Below the pieces are notes generated by a model. It saw only the letters and a list, made by a program, of their open reading frames with translations, searched no databases and had not been told where the DNA came from. Shown piece after piece: positions 25,001 through 36,600 of a stretch of 64,000 bases of DNA. Source of the stretch: Mactromeris polynyma (Eukaryota; Mollusca; Bivalvia; Venerida; Mactridae); the NCBI GenBank assembly GCA_032209605.1, contig JASFXZ010000018.1, forward strand, positions 3,537,904 to 3,601,903, given 5' to 3'. Each line of letters begins with the position of its first letter. Positions within the stretch are counted from its first letter, which is position 1. The translations under genes and the position numbers were made by a program.

Positions 25001-25964
25001 GTGCAACTTGACTATTTTACTTAACCATCAAATGTTCGTAAACACAAAATGTGATGATGAACGCATGGTTGATAACTCTGTTCAATCAAACATGCATTTA
25101 TAATGATTTTTTTAATTAGACATGCGTATCAAAACATGACAAAGGCAAATGAGCAGTCGTGATGATTTGGCTCATTAGATCAGTACATGTACATACATAT
25201 AATTAAGGTCATGCGTTAAGACATGTTAGTTCGCAATTAAAAATGGAAGAGAAATGTATACATGTATTACCTTTGTCCTTCTTGAGTCTCTGTCGTCTTC
25301 CTCTTCCCACCTATTAAATGACTGGTCAATATCAACAGGCAGTCGGTCTAAAATAAATATATTAAAACTTTATATAAATTAATATTTCAACATGCCTCTT
25401 TCAATAACTGATATAATATAAAACCTGTTAGTCATACGATTTAATATCTAGCCTCCCTTCAGGTTTCATTTTACACCGGCAACATGGATTTTGTTCATTT
25501 TTACTTTTCCACATTCTCGTTTTTTTATTAATATGTAAAGCTCCCTCCGAAAGTATTTATATTATATCATATGCTATGGATCTGTAGAAGGAAGCTCAAT
25601 ATTTCAAGGTGAGCTTTCCTGTCCTACCCATGTTCACCATATAACTTGTTGCTGATAGTCTCTCAGAAGCTGAGGTATGTATGATTTTGCGAAAAAATGT
25701 TATTATCTAATGTGATATGACTATTTTAAGAATGATAATGCCGTTGTTTAAAGCAAGGACTTAATCTCATAATCATTAATATACTATTCTGTCTGAAGCG
25801 ATATACATTAACTTTCATTCCTGAGTGATAGTGTAAAACGATAAATATTTACCTTTATAGTTCTGTGTTTCATTTGTAGCATCACTTTTCTCATAGCAAA
25901 CAACATATTGTATTGCAAATAAAATGCAAAATGCGCAAACAAATTTATTCCAATGCAGTTCCAT
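12359..25964 (-). CDS. Paralog B: secreted protein with two VWA7-like modules (843 aa, 19 exons)
   Basis: Exons: 25,964-25,853; 25,347-25,271; 23,222-23,063; 21,959-21,874; 21,451-21,310; 21,068-20,902; 20,000-19,889; 19,175-18,977; 18,399-18,303; 17,972-17,859; 17,668-17,515; 16,625-16,543; 15,508-15,367; 14,969-14,803; 14,409-14,298; 14,006-13,805; 13,566-13,476; 13,077-12,955; 12,550-12,359. All have AG/GT borders and consistent phases (2,532 nt). Layout: signal peptide (to about residue 23), acidic spacer to 63, module 1 (64-384), Thr/Ser linker (385-422), module 2 (423-739), Thr/Ser linker (740-780), tail (781-843, stop TAG). The modules resemble the beta-sandwich region after the VWA domain of VWA7 and hemicentin-type proteins (MVGIQGKDKSGH...RLD, FTVTN, GENFTGTF), but no VWA domain is encoded. 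Inferred extracellular, with an unknown ligand. No transmembrane segment follows the signal peptide. Confidence 0.85.
14525..14625 (-). repeat. Dispersed repeat E1, short fragment
   Basis: In a paralog B intron. The words tcctgggatctttgtgg and gtatgtggcgttctc correspond to the complement of the gaacgccacatacac end of E1. Confidence 0.4.
15770..16370 (+). repeat. Dispersed repeat E1, copy 5 (long)
   Basis: The longest copy besides the one at 23,560. It begins cagggaacgccacaaacac, includes aacatctagctaatctctca and aatttccaacatata, and extends to agcagccttatactga near 16,324. It defines an element of about 600 bp. It lies in the intron between exons 12 and 13 of paralog B, opposite to the gene. 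Confidence 0.6.
17120..17290 (-). repeat. Dispersed repeat E1, copy 8 (degenerate)
   Basis: Minus-oriented, with ccactctcctaaattag, ttgcccttacacttcctc and gttctgtggggaggca in the same order as copies 1 and 4. Intronic in paralog B. Confidence 0.45.
17859..17972 (-). other. Thr/Ser-rich linker exon between the modules of paralog B
   Basis: A 114-nt phase 0-0 exon encoding 38 residues, mostly Thr and Ser (TTASTTSVSTTPSSTIPTTT). It has the same position relative to module 1 as exon 18 has to module 2, so it belongs to the duplicated cassette. Likely an O-glycosylated spacer. Confidence 0.75.
18303..23222 (-). other. Module 1 of paralog B (seven exons)
   Basis: Exons 3-9, residues 64-384. Landmarks in order: TVGLVDIAKFKD, then VYVDDTMTRLIFSV; a 29-aa exon ending LDIPITS; DYGIWKFTKLDTSTWDVTIQ; SYKLEVTVEEL and FEAARITMPSE; MVGIQGKDKSGHPYKRLD; ITFTVTNIL with DIDIRIED and AGENFTGTFTL; then VKIQARQNLGGG. 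In VWA7-type proteins the corresponding stretch follows the VWA domain, with W-x-x-x-V and the G-x-D-x-x-G-x-x-x-x-R-L-D motif. Sequons in it suggest N-glycosylation. Confidence 0.8.
23560..24275 (+). repeat. Dispersed repeat E1, copy 6 (long, interrupted)
   Basis: Starts with tgtacaagacgatgcctccc and a C-tract, runs through ggccgaccacaaggat and gtcagcagtaataggccg to a G-tract at 23,825. The distal part reappears at 24,170-24,260 (cattaaaagaaatttaccat, cagcacgaagaaacaagctg). The middle (23,850-24,160) has no match in other copies and is probably an insertion. In the intron between exons 2 and 3 of paralog B. Confidence 0.55.
24686..24898 (-). mobile_element. Internally deleted Tc1-like element
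   Basis: One continuous 70-aa minus-strand frame. Its start, MPRLRLEDRNQDIGMLIVAL, matches the N-terminal helix-turn-helix of Tc1-like transposases. Its end (MQEWNIVSTN..., then RRYTAIINARKEY) matches their C-terminus, where the family has QEW-x-x-I-P and R-R-x-x-A-I-I-N-A-R. The catalytic domain between them is missing, so this is a deletion derivative that cannot transpose itself. Terminal inverted repeats were not identified. In the intron between exons 2 and 3 of paralog B. Confidence 0.5.
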
Positions 25965-26084
25965 GACTGCTATTGTCGGAATTAATGCTTTCAAACTTCT
26001 TCAACTTGTAGTCTAACTATGCTTAGATTCCGAATGTTCTTATCCGCGATACTTAAGTATGTTACTTTTTCATCAAATTCTTAT

Positions 26085-26255
26085 CTCCAATGATGACTGA
26101 TCAATATTATTTTGTTGAGCCTATGACGTATTTTGTAGATGGTGATAAGAAATGGTAAACACTGTTGTACCATACCAAATATAAGAGTGATGTAAACATT
26201 GCAATAAATGACCATTACTGAGGAGATTCAAGCAATGAAATGTTGAATGTGTATG
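26085..26255 (-). promoter_or_regulatory. Conserved upstream block of paralog B, with TATA-like element
   Basis: Begins about 121 bp upstream of the ATG. It aligns with 1,905-2,075 upstream of paralog A. Shared words include tcaatattattttgttga-type sequence and gtgatgtaaacattgcaa. On the minus strand a TTATATTTGG run lies at about 26,174-26,184, in register with TATATT in the A copy. Likely promoter, by inference only. Confidence 0.4.
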
Positions 26256-27321
26256 TATAAACATGCATAATACTGTACTTGTCATTTGTATTTTACTTAA
26301 CAACGTGCATATGGAGACAGCATGGTTTGTTTCAAGTGTACATAAATGCCTACTTTACTGTATGGCCACTTAATATACACATGTAATAGAAACTGCAATT
26401 ACTAACTACCAGACTTATCTAACATGTTACCAAGCGTCATAATTGCTCATCCTTGTAGAATACCGTGCCTCATGGAATAAGATATTAAAACAAAACACTT
26501 ATGTAAAACTATGATGTTACCTGCGGTAAATCATATCCCCACACCACTTGGTACTCTACAACCAGAGATTTGCTATTTTTATTGAATATTGATTTCTTTC
26601 AATTATGGTACGGTTGATGCTGATGCAGGGCCGTCGACAACAACACATATCTAGGATTTCAGGGTGAATACTTCCACCATATAACGTCTTTTCTCCGACG
26701 TCTGAGTGACACTGGACGGGCCGTCGAACGATCGCGATCTGGGTGCAAGAGCATGCCATCGTAACGTCAAGACAGCATCCGTAACGATTCAGCCACTGTA
26801 ACCACTCTCACGATAGTCTTAAAACCGTATTCACTTTAAAAATGTAAGAACTCGTTTGAGCGATGTCTGCGGACACGACGTCCTTATATCGGTGAACCCA
26901 ACACTCGTTGAGGGGCATGTTTTTTTTTAATGTGGCTAACATTTTGGTAAAATGTGCACATTCGTAAAAGTTTAGCAATTTATAGACACCAAAGAACGTA
27001 CGTTTGACGATGTAAATTTAAAAAAATGGTCTTTATTAGAGGTTTTACTTCGTTTTGAATTCGTGAAATTAAAAGACACTGTTGATGCGTGTATTAAAAC
27101 AATGCTGCTAACAAATGGCTTATCACATTTAGGTACTTAAATCTGTTGATGTCGTGTATACTCTTCAAAATCTACTTGATTGCCTTCAAAATAATGTACT
27201 TGTATACAATATAACAATTCAATGAAAGAAGTGTCATGTCTACAAATATATTGAATTGATTATTTATCGTTTACCTTGATTTCAACATAGTAGAAACACA
27301 TTTAGCGGGGATTCTATGTGA
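26256..27321. other. Intergenic stretch between paralogs B and C, left part
   Basis: AT-rich except 26,620-26,900, which is richer in GC and may be a decayed mobile element. No frame with convincing similarity. Confidence 0.4.
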
Positions 27322-27552
27322 GTGGTTGTATGCTACTAAACAACCAGTATGTGGCAGAGTTTGAACCCTGGTTGTATGCTACGAAACAACCAGTCTGCGG
27401 CAGAGTTTGAACCCTGGTTGTATGCTACTAAACAACCAGTCTGCGGCAGAGTTTGAACCCTGGTTGTATGCTACGAAACAACCAGTCTCCGGCAGAGTTT
27501 GAACCCTGGTTGTATGCTACGAAACAACCAGTCTCCGGCAGAGTTTGAACCC
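27322..27552. repeat. Tandem repeat, 46-bp unit, five copies
   Basis: ggttgtatgct starts at 27,324, 27,370, 27,416, 27,461 and 27,507. The unit includes ctacgaaacaaccagtctgc and ggcagagtttgaaccc. The ttgaaccc ending resembles the B-box side of a tRNA-derived repeat, so the unit may have come from a SINE. The spacing is too regular and the unit has no spacers, so it is not a CRISPR array. Confidence 0.85.
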
Positions 27553-30164
27553 ATGACCTTCCAAATATTTACTTAGAGACGAAGGCTACTCGAAAAGTTC
27601 TTAGACTATGTTAGTCATGATGTCACCATAGTGGATTGTATGTTATTACTTTACAGAAAAGGTACTCACCATCTATTTTTCACACGCTAAAGTTATGTAA
27701 TAATTTGCTGCATAGTTCATTCATTATATAAAAAACATACTGATTGTCGGCAACACGACACCGGTCGTATTATTTGTCAAATGCTCCGCGCGACTCTCTC
27801 CGGGTCGTATACGGGCCTGAACTCGTAGGAAGCCCTTGTCTAAAATGTGTGCATGTTTCACTTTCTTCCACGGGCTATACGGGTCATAGATCTTTGTAAT
27901 CTCCTATTTGCCCGCATTGCATGACGTACAATTACCCACGGTTTCTCCATATTGCAGCACTGATGAGGCTCGTAAACTGCCCGGGAATTTATGTACCTTT
28001 ATACATCTTTACGTTCATACCCGAAAGAGATTACTCTGTCTTAAACACAATTGACCCGTTCCAACAACGTATGCGTGAGTCCAATTAAATGATTTTGTAA
28101 AATGAAATACCAGATGCTTGTTATTGATAAAACGTAAGACTGGACGGCATTGCCTCTTTGCGTTTTCCAAACTGTTTTGCAGTAAAAGACAACCCATTCG
28201 CATTTTGGAAAACACTTTTCAAATTGCAGAATATTCAAGTATAGCGTCTCACGTGGATAAGTAATACATCGATAAACAACTATTCCTATGCGAAAAAGTT
28301 CAGGAAATCAGGTTTTCTTTTAATGACAAAAACGAGATGCATTTTATCATGGTTTATATTGATTCAATTACCAAAATTGATTCAATATCAATATACATAT
28401 AGATTCATTAATTAACAAACATAGCTAATTATCCGGAAACGAACAACTAGGGAAACTACTCACTCAGCCCTAAATGTCATATTAGTCAAATCTTCTGTAG
28501 CTCTAAGTGCAAAACCTCGGCCAAATGGTGTTATACATTTATCGTTTGGTAAGATACGCTGCAGACGTTTTTCAAAAATTGAATTTTTTTTTCTTCTAAT
28601 AATAAGATGTAAAAATGTGATACAAAATAAGCAAGAAACTTTAATAGTGGGTGTGTCCTCCACCCAGCTAAATAACAATGTGCTTAAGTTGAATATATTT
28701 GAATAATCCTATTGTTCGTACATATTTGCGTTAAATCAAATATTCAATCATCCGCAATAAATATGATTTGAGAATGTAGATCAAAAAGCAAGACACCAGT
28801 GACTGTGAATATGCTTAACATTTTCAATAGATATACTTAATGTATATATTTTCCCTCAGATCTGGAAAACATTTTGACGGCTTTGAAGGTTACCAATACT
28901 AGCTTTCTCCTCAACACGTTTAGAATACATTTCTAAATACCTGAGTACTCATTTGTAGTTTCGCATATATGTAGTTAAGAATATGTTGGATATATGTAAA
29001 GCTTCCTTTTGTAGTCAGGAAAGTCGTATTTCAAACAAAATATATTTCGTATAATCGCCAGTTTTGTCTTGTTATTCGAAACTCTATCAAATGTTTTGAA
29101 TAATAAGCCTAACATATCGATCCGTTTATAAAGACATACATGGATAAAGGCCTGATGGAGATATATGATTATCTGAAAATACTATGTCAATGCTTCGTTG
29201 GTCTCGATCGTGACTTCTGTAGCGTACTTGCTTTCCCCATGTGTGTTTACTAAGTGCACTTTGTAATAAAATTGTGAAATTCTTCACATATAGAATTTAA
29301 TTAGCGTATTTTTCTAGATTAATTTGCAACTGTGTATCTACTTGAAGTTTGTGTTAGTGCATCTAGTATATAGGTGGCTGTATCAAGCTTTTTGATCGTT
29401 GCACGTACTTGGGTGCATATATATACTTCTGTACTGGACGGCTTACTCCGAATATCAGTCTGTTGTATCTACTTTATGCAGAACATGCTCCCAGGATACG
29501 AGTTTCTATATGTTTTTCTTCACTTAGTAAATGTGTCACTGTATCGAAGATAGGGTAGTTATACTCAGTTCACCGGTCAATGAATCCGATACACGCGTAG
29601 CTGCAGCAAGTAAATATGTAAGTAAATACGTATTTATGTACCCAATTTATGGACAACATGCACCCGGAGAACTGACGAATGTCATTTGTCCGCTCCTCCC
29701 TATTGTATTAGTCACTGTACCTAGTTTATGTTCATGTTCCCTTTGAATGAAAGTGACTGTCAATTCCCGTAATTGTATATGTATTTTGGTCAGTTGTATC
29801 AAGTATGTTGGTTCTTGTAGAGCGACCAAAAAAGCGAAGTAAAATTGACATATAGGTAAATAACAGATATCTGTACATTTGTTATACGTACAAGCATGAC
29901 AGGGGTTCAAATGAATAGTTGAACAATATAATGGCTACAGTGATCCGTATAGAGTTCCAAATGAATTTGTACAATTGGTAAGAATTCCAGCCATGTATTG
30001 GTTATGCGATCTGCGTGCTGGACACAATGTATGTGTATTCCTCATATCCCTGTATTGAGTGTTTCGTCGTGGTGTTATCGATACGTATTCCAACTTAAAA
30101 GTTACAATGATTTGCGTAATTAATCCCGAACTAACATTAAACAGATTAAGTTGTTAAAGAGAAC
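27553..30164. other. Intergenic stretch between paralogs B and C, right part
   Basis: Mostly AT-rich with a GC-richer part at 27,760-28,010. No coding frame or known element is supported. Confidence 0.4.
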
Positions 30165-30290
30165 GTCAAATACACAAGACAATAGCTGCCCAATCTGATC
30201 ACAGGGAAACACCAGCGAAATACGAAATATTAGGAATCGAGACGTGCGAGGGCAAACATCTATGGGAATGGGGAATATGGAATTCATAGT
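30165..30290 (+). repeat. Dispersed repeat E1, copy 7 (short)
   Basis: Contains agggaaacaccagcgaa, gaatcgagacgtgcgaggg and caaacatctatggga, which align with 15,838-15,905 and 23,640-23,690. Confidence 0.5.
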
Positions 30291-30463
30291 GTTGGTTTAT
30301 AGTTTATTCGTACTAGACTGAAACAGTGACTGTTCTGAAACACATTTCACCTGATTTAATAACACTTAGTGATACACAAAATATCAAATAGTATGGATGT
30401 TATTCTAGCGAATTAAAACAACATGATTTATGAAGAAGAACACACTAGATTCAAACAATGCAT

Positions 30464-30469
30464 TTTATT
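30464..30469 (-). terminator. Polyadenylation signal of paralog C
   Basis: AATAAA on the minus strand, 184 nt past the TAA stop; position comparable to the signal of paralog B. Confidence 0.55.
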
Positions 30470-30652
30470 GTCTACATCAATACAAGCAACACATATATAT
30501 TATACATTGAATTGCTAACATATATATCATGTTAAAATCATTTTAAGGCAATGGTTAGTCGTGCTGCATGATACAAATCACACATATTTAAAAACTTTTT
30601 CTGAAGTGTTTGCGTTCATAGTCCAATTCTCAGTTCATAAAGAGATTGAGTT

Positions 30653-33600
30653 TTATAGATTAGCGTTAATTCGTATAGACTTGTCGTCACTGTCACTCAT
30701 TGTGAGAAACATCAGAAGCAAGCTATTTTTTGCTTTCTGCATGTTTGACTGACCAGTGGAGAGAGCCGGGGATTGAATAGCACCTGCGTCCAAGGTATTC
30801 ACATCAATTGTAAGAGAGTTCTTTGATTTTGGTGTCGCCTGTGGCTGAAACAAAGAAACCCATTTCATTATTTTTAAATATACACTGGTCAAACAAACAT
30901 GTAAACTATCGAATGATGACATGCCTCTGTCGTGCAGTAACCAGTTAATGTTCGCAAATAGACTAAATAAATTTCTGGGTATTATCTGACTAACAAGAAC
31001 TTGTTTGCGAACTCGAATTATCTTAAAGCAGAAGTATGTCACCATTGAAATGTAGTATGTCTATCCCATATATCAATAAGTTTTCACTTCTTCAAGCGGT
31101 CATAAAATATGTGTTTCCAACACGTATAAATGCTTCTACAAAATACATGCAGTCAACAATAAAGTGTTTATGCAATGTGTAAATAGTAGTTAGGGTGTGA
31201 TAACACTTACTGCTCTTGGAGACAATGACGTTATTGGAGGCATCGAAGTTGGTGGTACCGGTGTTGTTGCAGGCGTTGTAGATGCTGTTGTTGTTGTTAT
31301 AATTGTTGTTGTCGTGGGCTGTAGAATAAAGCGTTTTATCAAGTATTTATTTGATGTATATGAGCGTTCAAAAAGAAATTATTTAAAAAAATACATAAAG
31401 TATTATAAAGTACCGTTAACGACCTATTACTGGAACAAAATAACATCCACTGTGATGTAACATATTTTCTTCAACTCTTGAATCCTGATAACTTTATAAT
31501 ATGTTAAAGTTAGTATATTTATGCAGGTTGTGTCCATCTTGTCAATTCACTACACGATATGGCAACATATAAAATATCATTGACAGTATGGTATTCTGTA
31601 ACAAACCACCAAGGGTATTATAGTGCAACATTGACAGTATGTCATTCTCTAACAAACCACCAAGTGTATTATAGTGCAACATTGACAGTATGGTATTCTC
31701 TATCAAACCAGCAAGTGTATTATAGTGCAACATTGACAGTATGGTATTCTGTAACAAACCACCAAGTGTATTATAGTGCAACATTGACAGTATGGTATTC
31801 TCTAACAAACCACCAAGTGTATTATAGTGCAACATTGACAGTATGGTATTCTCTAACAAACCAACAAGTGTATTATAGTGCAGCATTGCCAGTATGGTAT
31901 TCTCTAACAAACCACCAAGTGTATTATAGTGCAACATTGACAGTATGGTATTCTCTAACAAACCACCAAGTGTATTATAGTGCCACGTTGACAGTTTGGT
32001 ATTCTGAAACAAACCACCAAGTGTATTATAGTGCAACATTGACAGTATGGTATTCTCTAACAAACCACCAAGTGTATTATAGTGCAACATTGACAGTATG
32101 ATGTTCTCTATCAAACCATCAAGTGTAGTATAGTGCAACATTGCTAGTATGGTATTCTCTAACAAACCACCAAGTGTATTATAGTGCAACATTGCCAGTA
32201 TGGTATTCTCTAACAAACCACCAAGTGTATTATAGTGCAACATTGACAGTATGATGTTCTCTATCAAACCATCAAGTGTATTATAGTGCAACATTGACAG
32301 TATGGTATTCTCTAACAAACCACCAAGTGTATTATAGTGCAACATTGACAGTATGATGTTCTCTATCTAACCATCAAGTGTATTATAGTGCAACATTGAC
32401 AGTATGATGTTCTCTATCAAACCATCAAGTGTATTATAGTGCAACATTGCCAGTATGGTATTCTCTAACAAACCACCAAGTGTATTATAGTGCAACATTG
32501 ACAGTATGATGTTCTCTATCAAACCATCAAGTGTATTATAGTGCAACATTGACAGTATGGTATTCTCTAACAAACCACCAAGTGTATTATAGTGCAACAT
32601 TGACAGTATGATGTTCTCTATCTAACCATCAAGTGTATTATAGTGCAACATTGACAGTATGGTATTCTCTAACAAACCACCAAGTGTATTATAGTGCAAC
32701 ATTGACAGTATGATGTTCTCTATCTAACCATCAAGTGTATTATAGTGCAACATTGATAGTATGATGTTCTCTATCAAACCATCAAGTGTATTATAGTGCA
32801 ACATTGACAGTATGGTATTCTGTAACAAACCACCAAGTGTATTATAGTGCAGCATTGACAGTATGGTATTCTGTAACAAACCACCAAGTGTATTATAGTG
32901 CAACATTGACAGTATGGTATTCTGTAACAAACCACCAAGTGTATTATAGTGCAACAGTGACAGTATGGTATTTTCTAACAAACCACCAAGTGTATTATAG
33001 TGCAACATTGACAGTATGGTATTCTCTATCAAACCACCAAGTGTATTATAGTGCAACATTGACAGTATGGTATTCTCTAACAAACCACCAAGTGTATTAT
33101 AGTGCAACATTGACAGTATGGTATTCTGTAACAAACCACCAAGTGTATTATAGTGCAACATTGACAGTATGGTATTCTCTAACAAACCACCAAGTGTGTT
33201 ATAGTGCAACATTGACAGTATGGTATTCTGAAACAAACCACCAAGTGTGTTATAGTGCAACATTGACAGTATGGTATTCTGTAACAAACCACCAAGTGTA
33301 TTATAGTACAGCATTGACAGTATGGTATTCTCAATCAAACCACCGACTATATTATAGTGCAGCATTGACAGTATGGTATTCTCAATCAAACCACCGACTA
33401 TATTATAGTGCAGCATTGACAGTATGGTATTCTAAATCAAACCACCGACTATATTATAGTGCAGCATTGACAGTATGGTATTCTCAATCAAACCACCGAC
33501 TATATTATAGTGCAGCATTGACAGTATGGTATTCTCTATCAAACCACCAAGTGTATTATAGTGCAACATTGACAGTAAGGTATTCTCTATCAAACCACCA

Positions 33601-36600
33601 AGTGTATTATAGTGCAGCATTGACAGTATGGTATTCTCAATCAAACCACCGACTATATTATAGTGCAGCATTGACAGTATGGTATTCTCAATCAAACCAC
33701 CGACTATATTATAGTGCAACATTGACAGTATGGTATTCTCTATCAAACCACCAAGTGTATTATAGTGCAGCATTGACAGTATGGTATTCTCAATCAAACC
33801 ACCAAGTGTATTATAGTGCAACATTGACAGTATGGTATTCTCAATCAAACCACCAAGTGTATTATAATGCAACATTGACAGTATGGTATTCTCAATCAAA
33901 CCACCAAGTGTATTATAGTGCAACATTGACAGTATGGTATTCTCAATCAAACCACCAAGTGTATTATAATGCAACATTGTCAGTATGGTATTCTCTATCA
34001 AACCACCTAGTGTATTATAGTGCAGCATTGACAGTATGGTATTCTCTATCAAACCACCTAGTGTATTATAGTGCAGCATTGACAGTATGGTATTCTCTAT
34101 CAAACCACCTAGTGTATTATAGTGCAGCATTGACAGTATGGTATTCTCTATCAAACCACCTAGTGTATTATAGTGCAGCATTGACAGTATGGTATTCTCT
34201 ATCAACTCACCATGTGTATCAAAATGCAACATTTGACTGTATGGTATTCTCAATCAAGCCACCTAGTGTATTATAGTGCAGCATTGACAGTATGGTATTC
34301 TCTAGCAAACCACATAGTGTATTATAGTGCCACATTGACAGTATGGTATTCTCTATCAAACCAACAAGTGTATTATAGTGCAGCATTGACAGTATGGTAT
34401 TCTCAATCAAACCACATAGTGTATTATAGTGCAACATTGACAGTATGGTATTCTCTATCAAACCACCGACTATATTATAGTGCAACATTGACAGTATGGT
34501 ATTCTCAATCAAGCCACCTAGTATATTATAGTGCAGCATTGACAGTATGGTATTCTCTATCAACTCACCAAGTGTATTATAGTGCAACATTGACAGTATG
34601 GTATTCTCTATCAAACCACCTAGTGTATTATAGTGCAGCATTGACAGTATGGTATTCTCTAGCAAACCACCAAGTGTATTATAGTGCAACATTGACAGTA
34701 TGGTATTCTCAATCAAACCACAGACTATATTATAGTGCAACATTGACAGTATGGTATTCTCTATCAAACCACCAAGTGTATTATAGTGCAGCATTGACAG
34801 TATGGTATTCTCAATCAAACCACCAAGTGTATTATAGTGCCACATTGACAGTATGGTATTCTCAATCAAACCACCAAGTGTATTATAATGCAACATTGAC
34901 AGTATGGTATTCTCAATCAAACCACCAAGTGTATTATAGTGCAACATTGACAGTATGGTATTCTCAATCAAACCACCAAGTGTATTATAATGCAACATTG
35001 ACAGTATGGTATTCTCTATCAAACCACCTAGTGTATTATAGTGCAGCATTGACAGTATGGTATTCTCTATCAAACCACCTAGTGTATTATAGTGCAGCAT
35101 TGACAGTATGGTATTCTCTATCAAACCACCTAGTGTATTATAGTGCAGCATTGACAGTATGGTATTCTCTATCAAACCACCTAGTGTATTATAGTGCAGC
35201 ATTGACAGTATGGTATTCTCTATCAACTCACCATGTGTATCATAGTGCAACATTTGACTGTATGGTATTCTCAATCAAGCCACCTAGTGTATTATAGTGC
35301 AGCATTGACAGTATGGTATTCTCTAGCAAACCACATAGTGTATTATAGTGCCACATTGACAGTATGGTATTTTCTATCAAACCAACAAGTGTATTATAGT
35401 GCAGCATTGACAGTATGGTATTCTCAATCAAACCACATAGTGTATTATAGTGCAACATTGACAGTATGGTATTCTCTATCAAACCACCGACTATATTATA
35501 GTGCAACATTGACAGTATGGTATTCTCAATCAAGCCACCTAGTATATTATAGTGCAGCATTGACAGTATGGTATTCTCTATCAACTCACCAAGTGTATTA
35601 TAGTGCAACATTGACAGTATGGTATTCTCTATCAAACCACCTAGTGTATTATAGTGCAGCATTGACAGTATGGTATTCTCTAGCAAACCACCAAGTGTAT
35701 TATAGTGCAACATTGACAGTATGGTATTCTCAATCAAACCACCAAGTGTATTATAGTGCAACATTGACAGTATGGTATTCTCTATCAAACCACCAAGTGT
35801 ATTATAGTGCAACATTGACAGTATGGTATTCTCTATCAAACCACCAAGTGTATCATAGTGCCACATTGACAGTATGGTATTCTCTATCAAACCACCAAGT
35901 GTATCATAGTGCCACATTGACAGTATGGTATTCTCTATCAAACCACCAAGTGTATCATAGTGCCACATTGACAGTATGGTATTCTCTATCAAACCACCAA
36001 GTGTATCATAGTGCCACATTGACTGTAAAAACATTTCATCATTACATTTCATGTCTTATACATTGTGCATGCATTCCTTTGCATCTACATCATTTGTTAC
36101 CAAAAGCGTTTTTGTAACAAAAATATCATCGTTAGTTTAGAATCGAATTAATAAAAAGCATACTGTCGTTGGTTGTGGCATCACGGTGAAATTCCTTATT
36201 TCTTCTGGACCTGACGAGAAACTACCTCTTCCAAAATATTGTCGAGCTACAATCTTTACTGACCTTGAAATATATTGGAGATTAAGACTTTCGACTGTTT
36301 CGAGGGTCAAACACCTACCGGAGTCTTAATAAAGTTAAATAAGCATTAATATGAATAAGGCATTAAACGAAAAAAACCTTCGTATATCCAAACTCAAGGA
36401 AATAGACTCGAGGCTGAGAACCACCACCTTAGATACTTTCCGAAAGAATTAAACTGTACTTTCGGACATACTTTAACGATGAGCAGTACTAATTGTCGGG
36501 CATTAAATCAATATGTTCATGTTTACGGGGTTGTATATTAAGCAATTCAGCGAATCTAAACAATATTTCATTTTAAAACATAGCGAATTTCAATAAAAAC

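Noticed and set aside
31542..36117. Several long ORFs on both strands (up to 496 codons)
   Set aside because: All are frames of the 51-bp satellite inside an intron of paralog C; openness on both strands follows from the unit length and composition.
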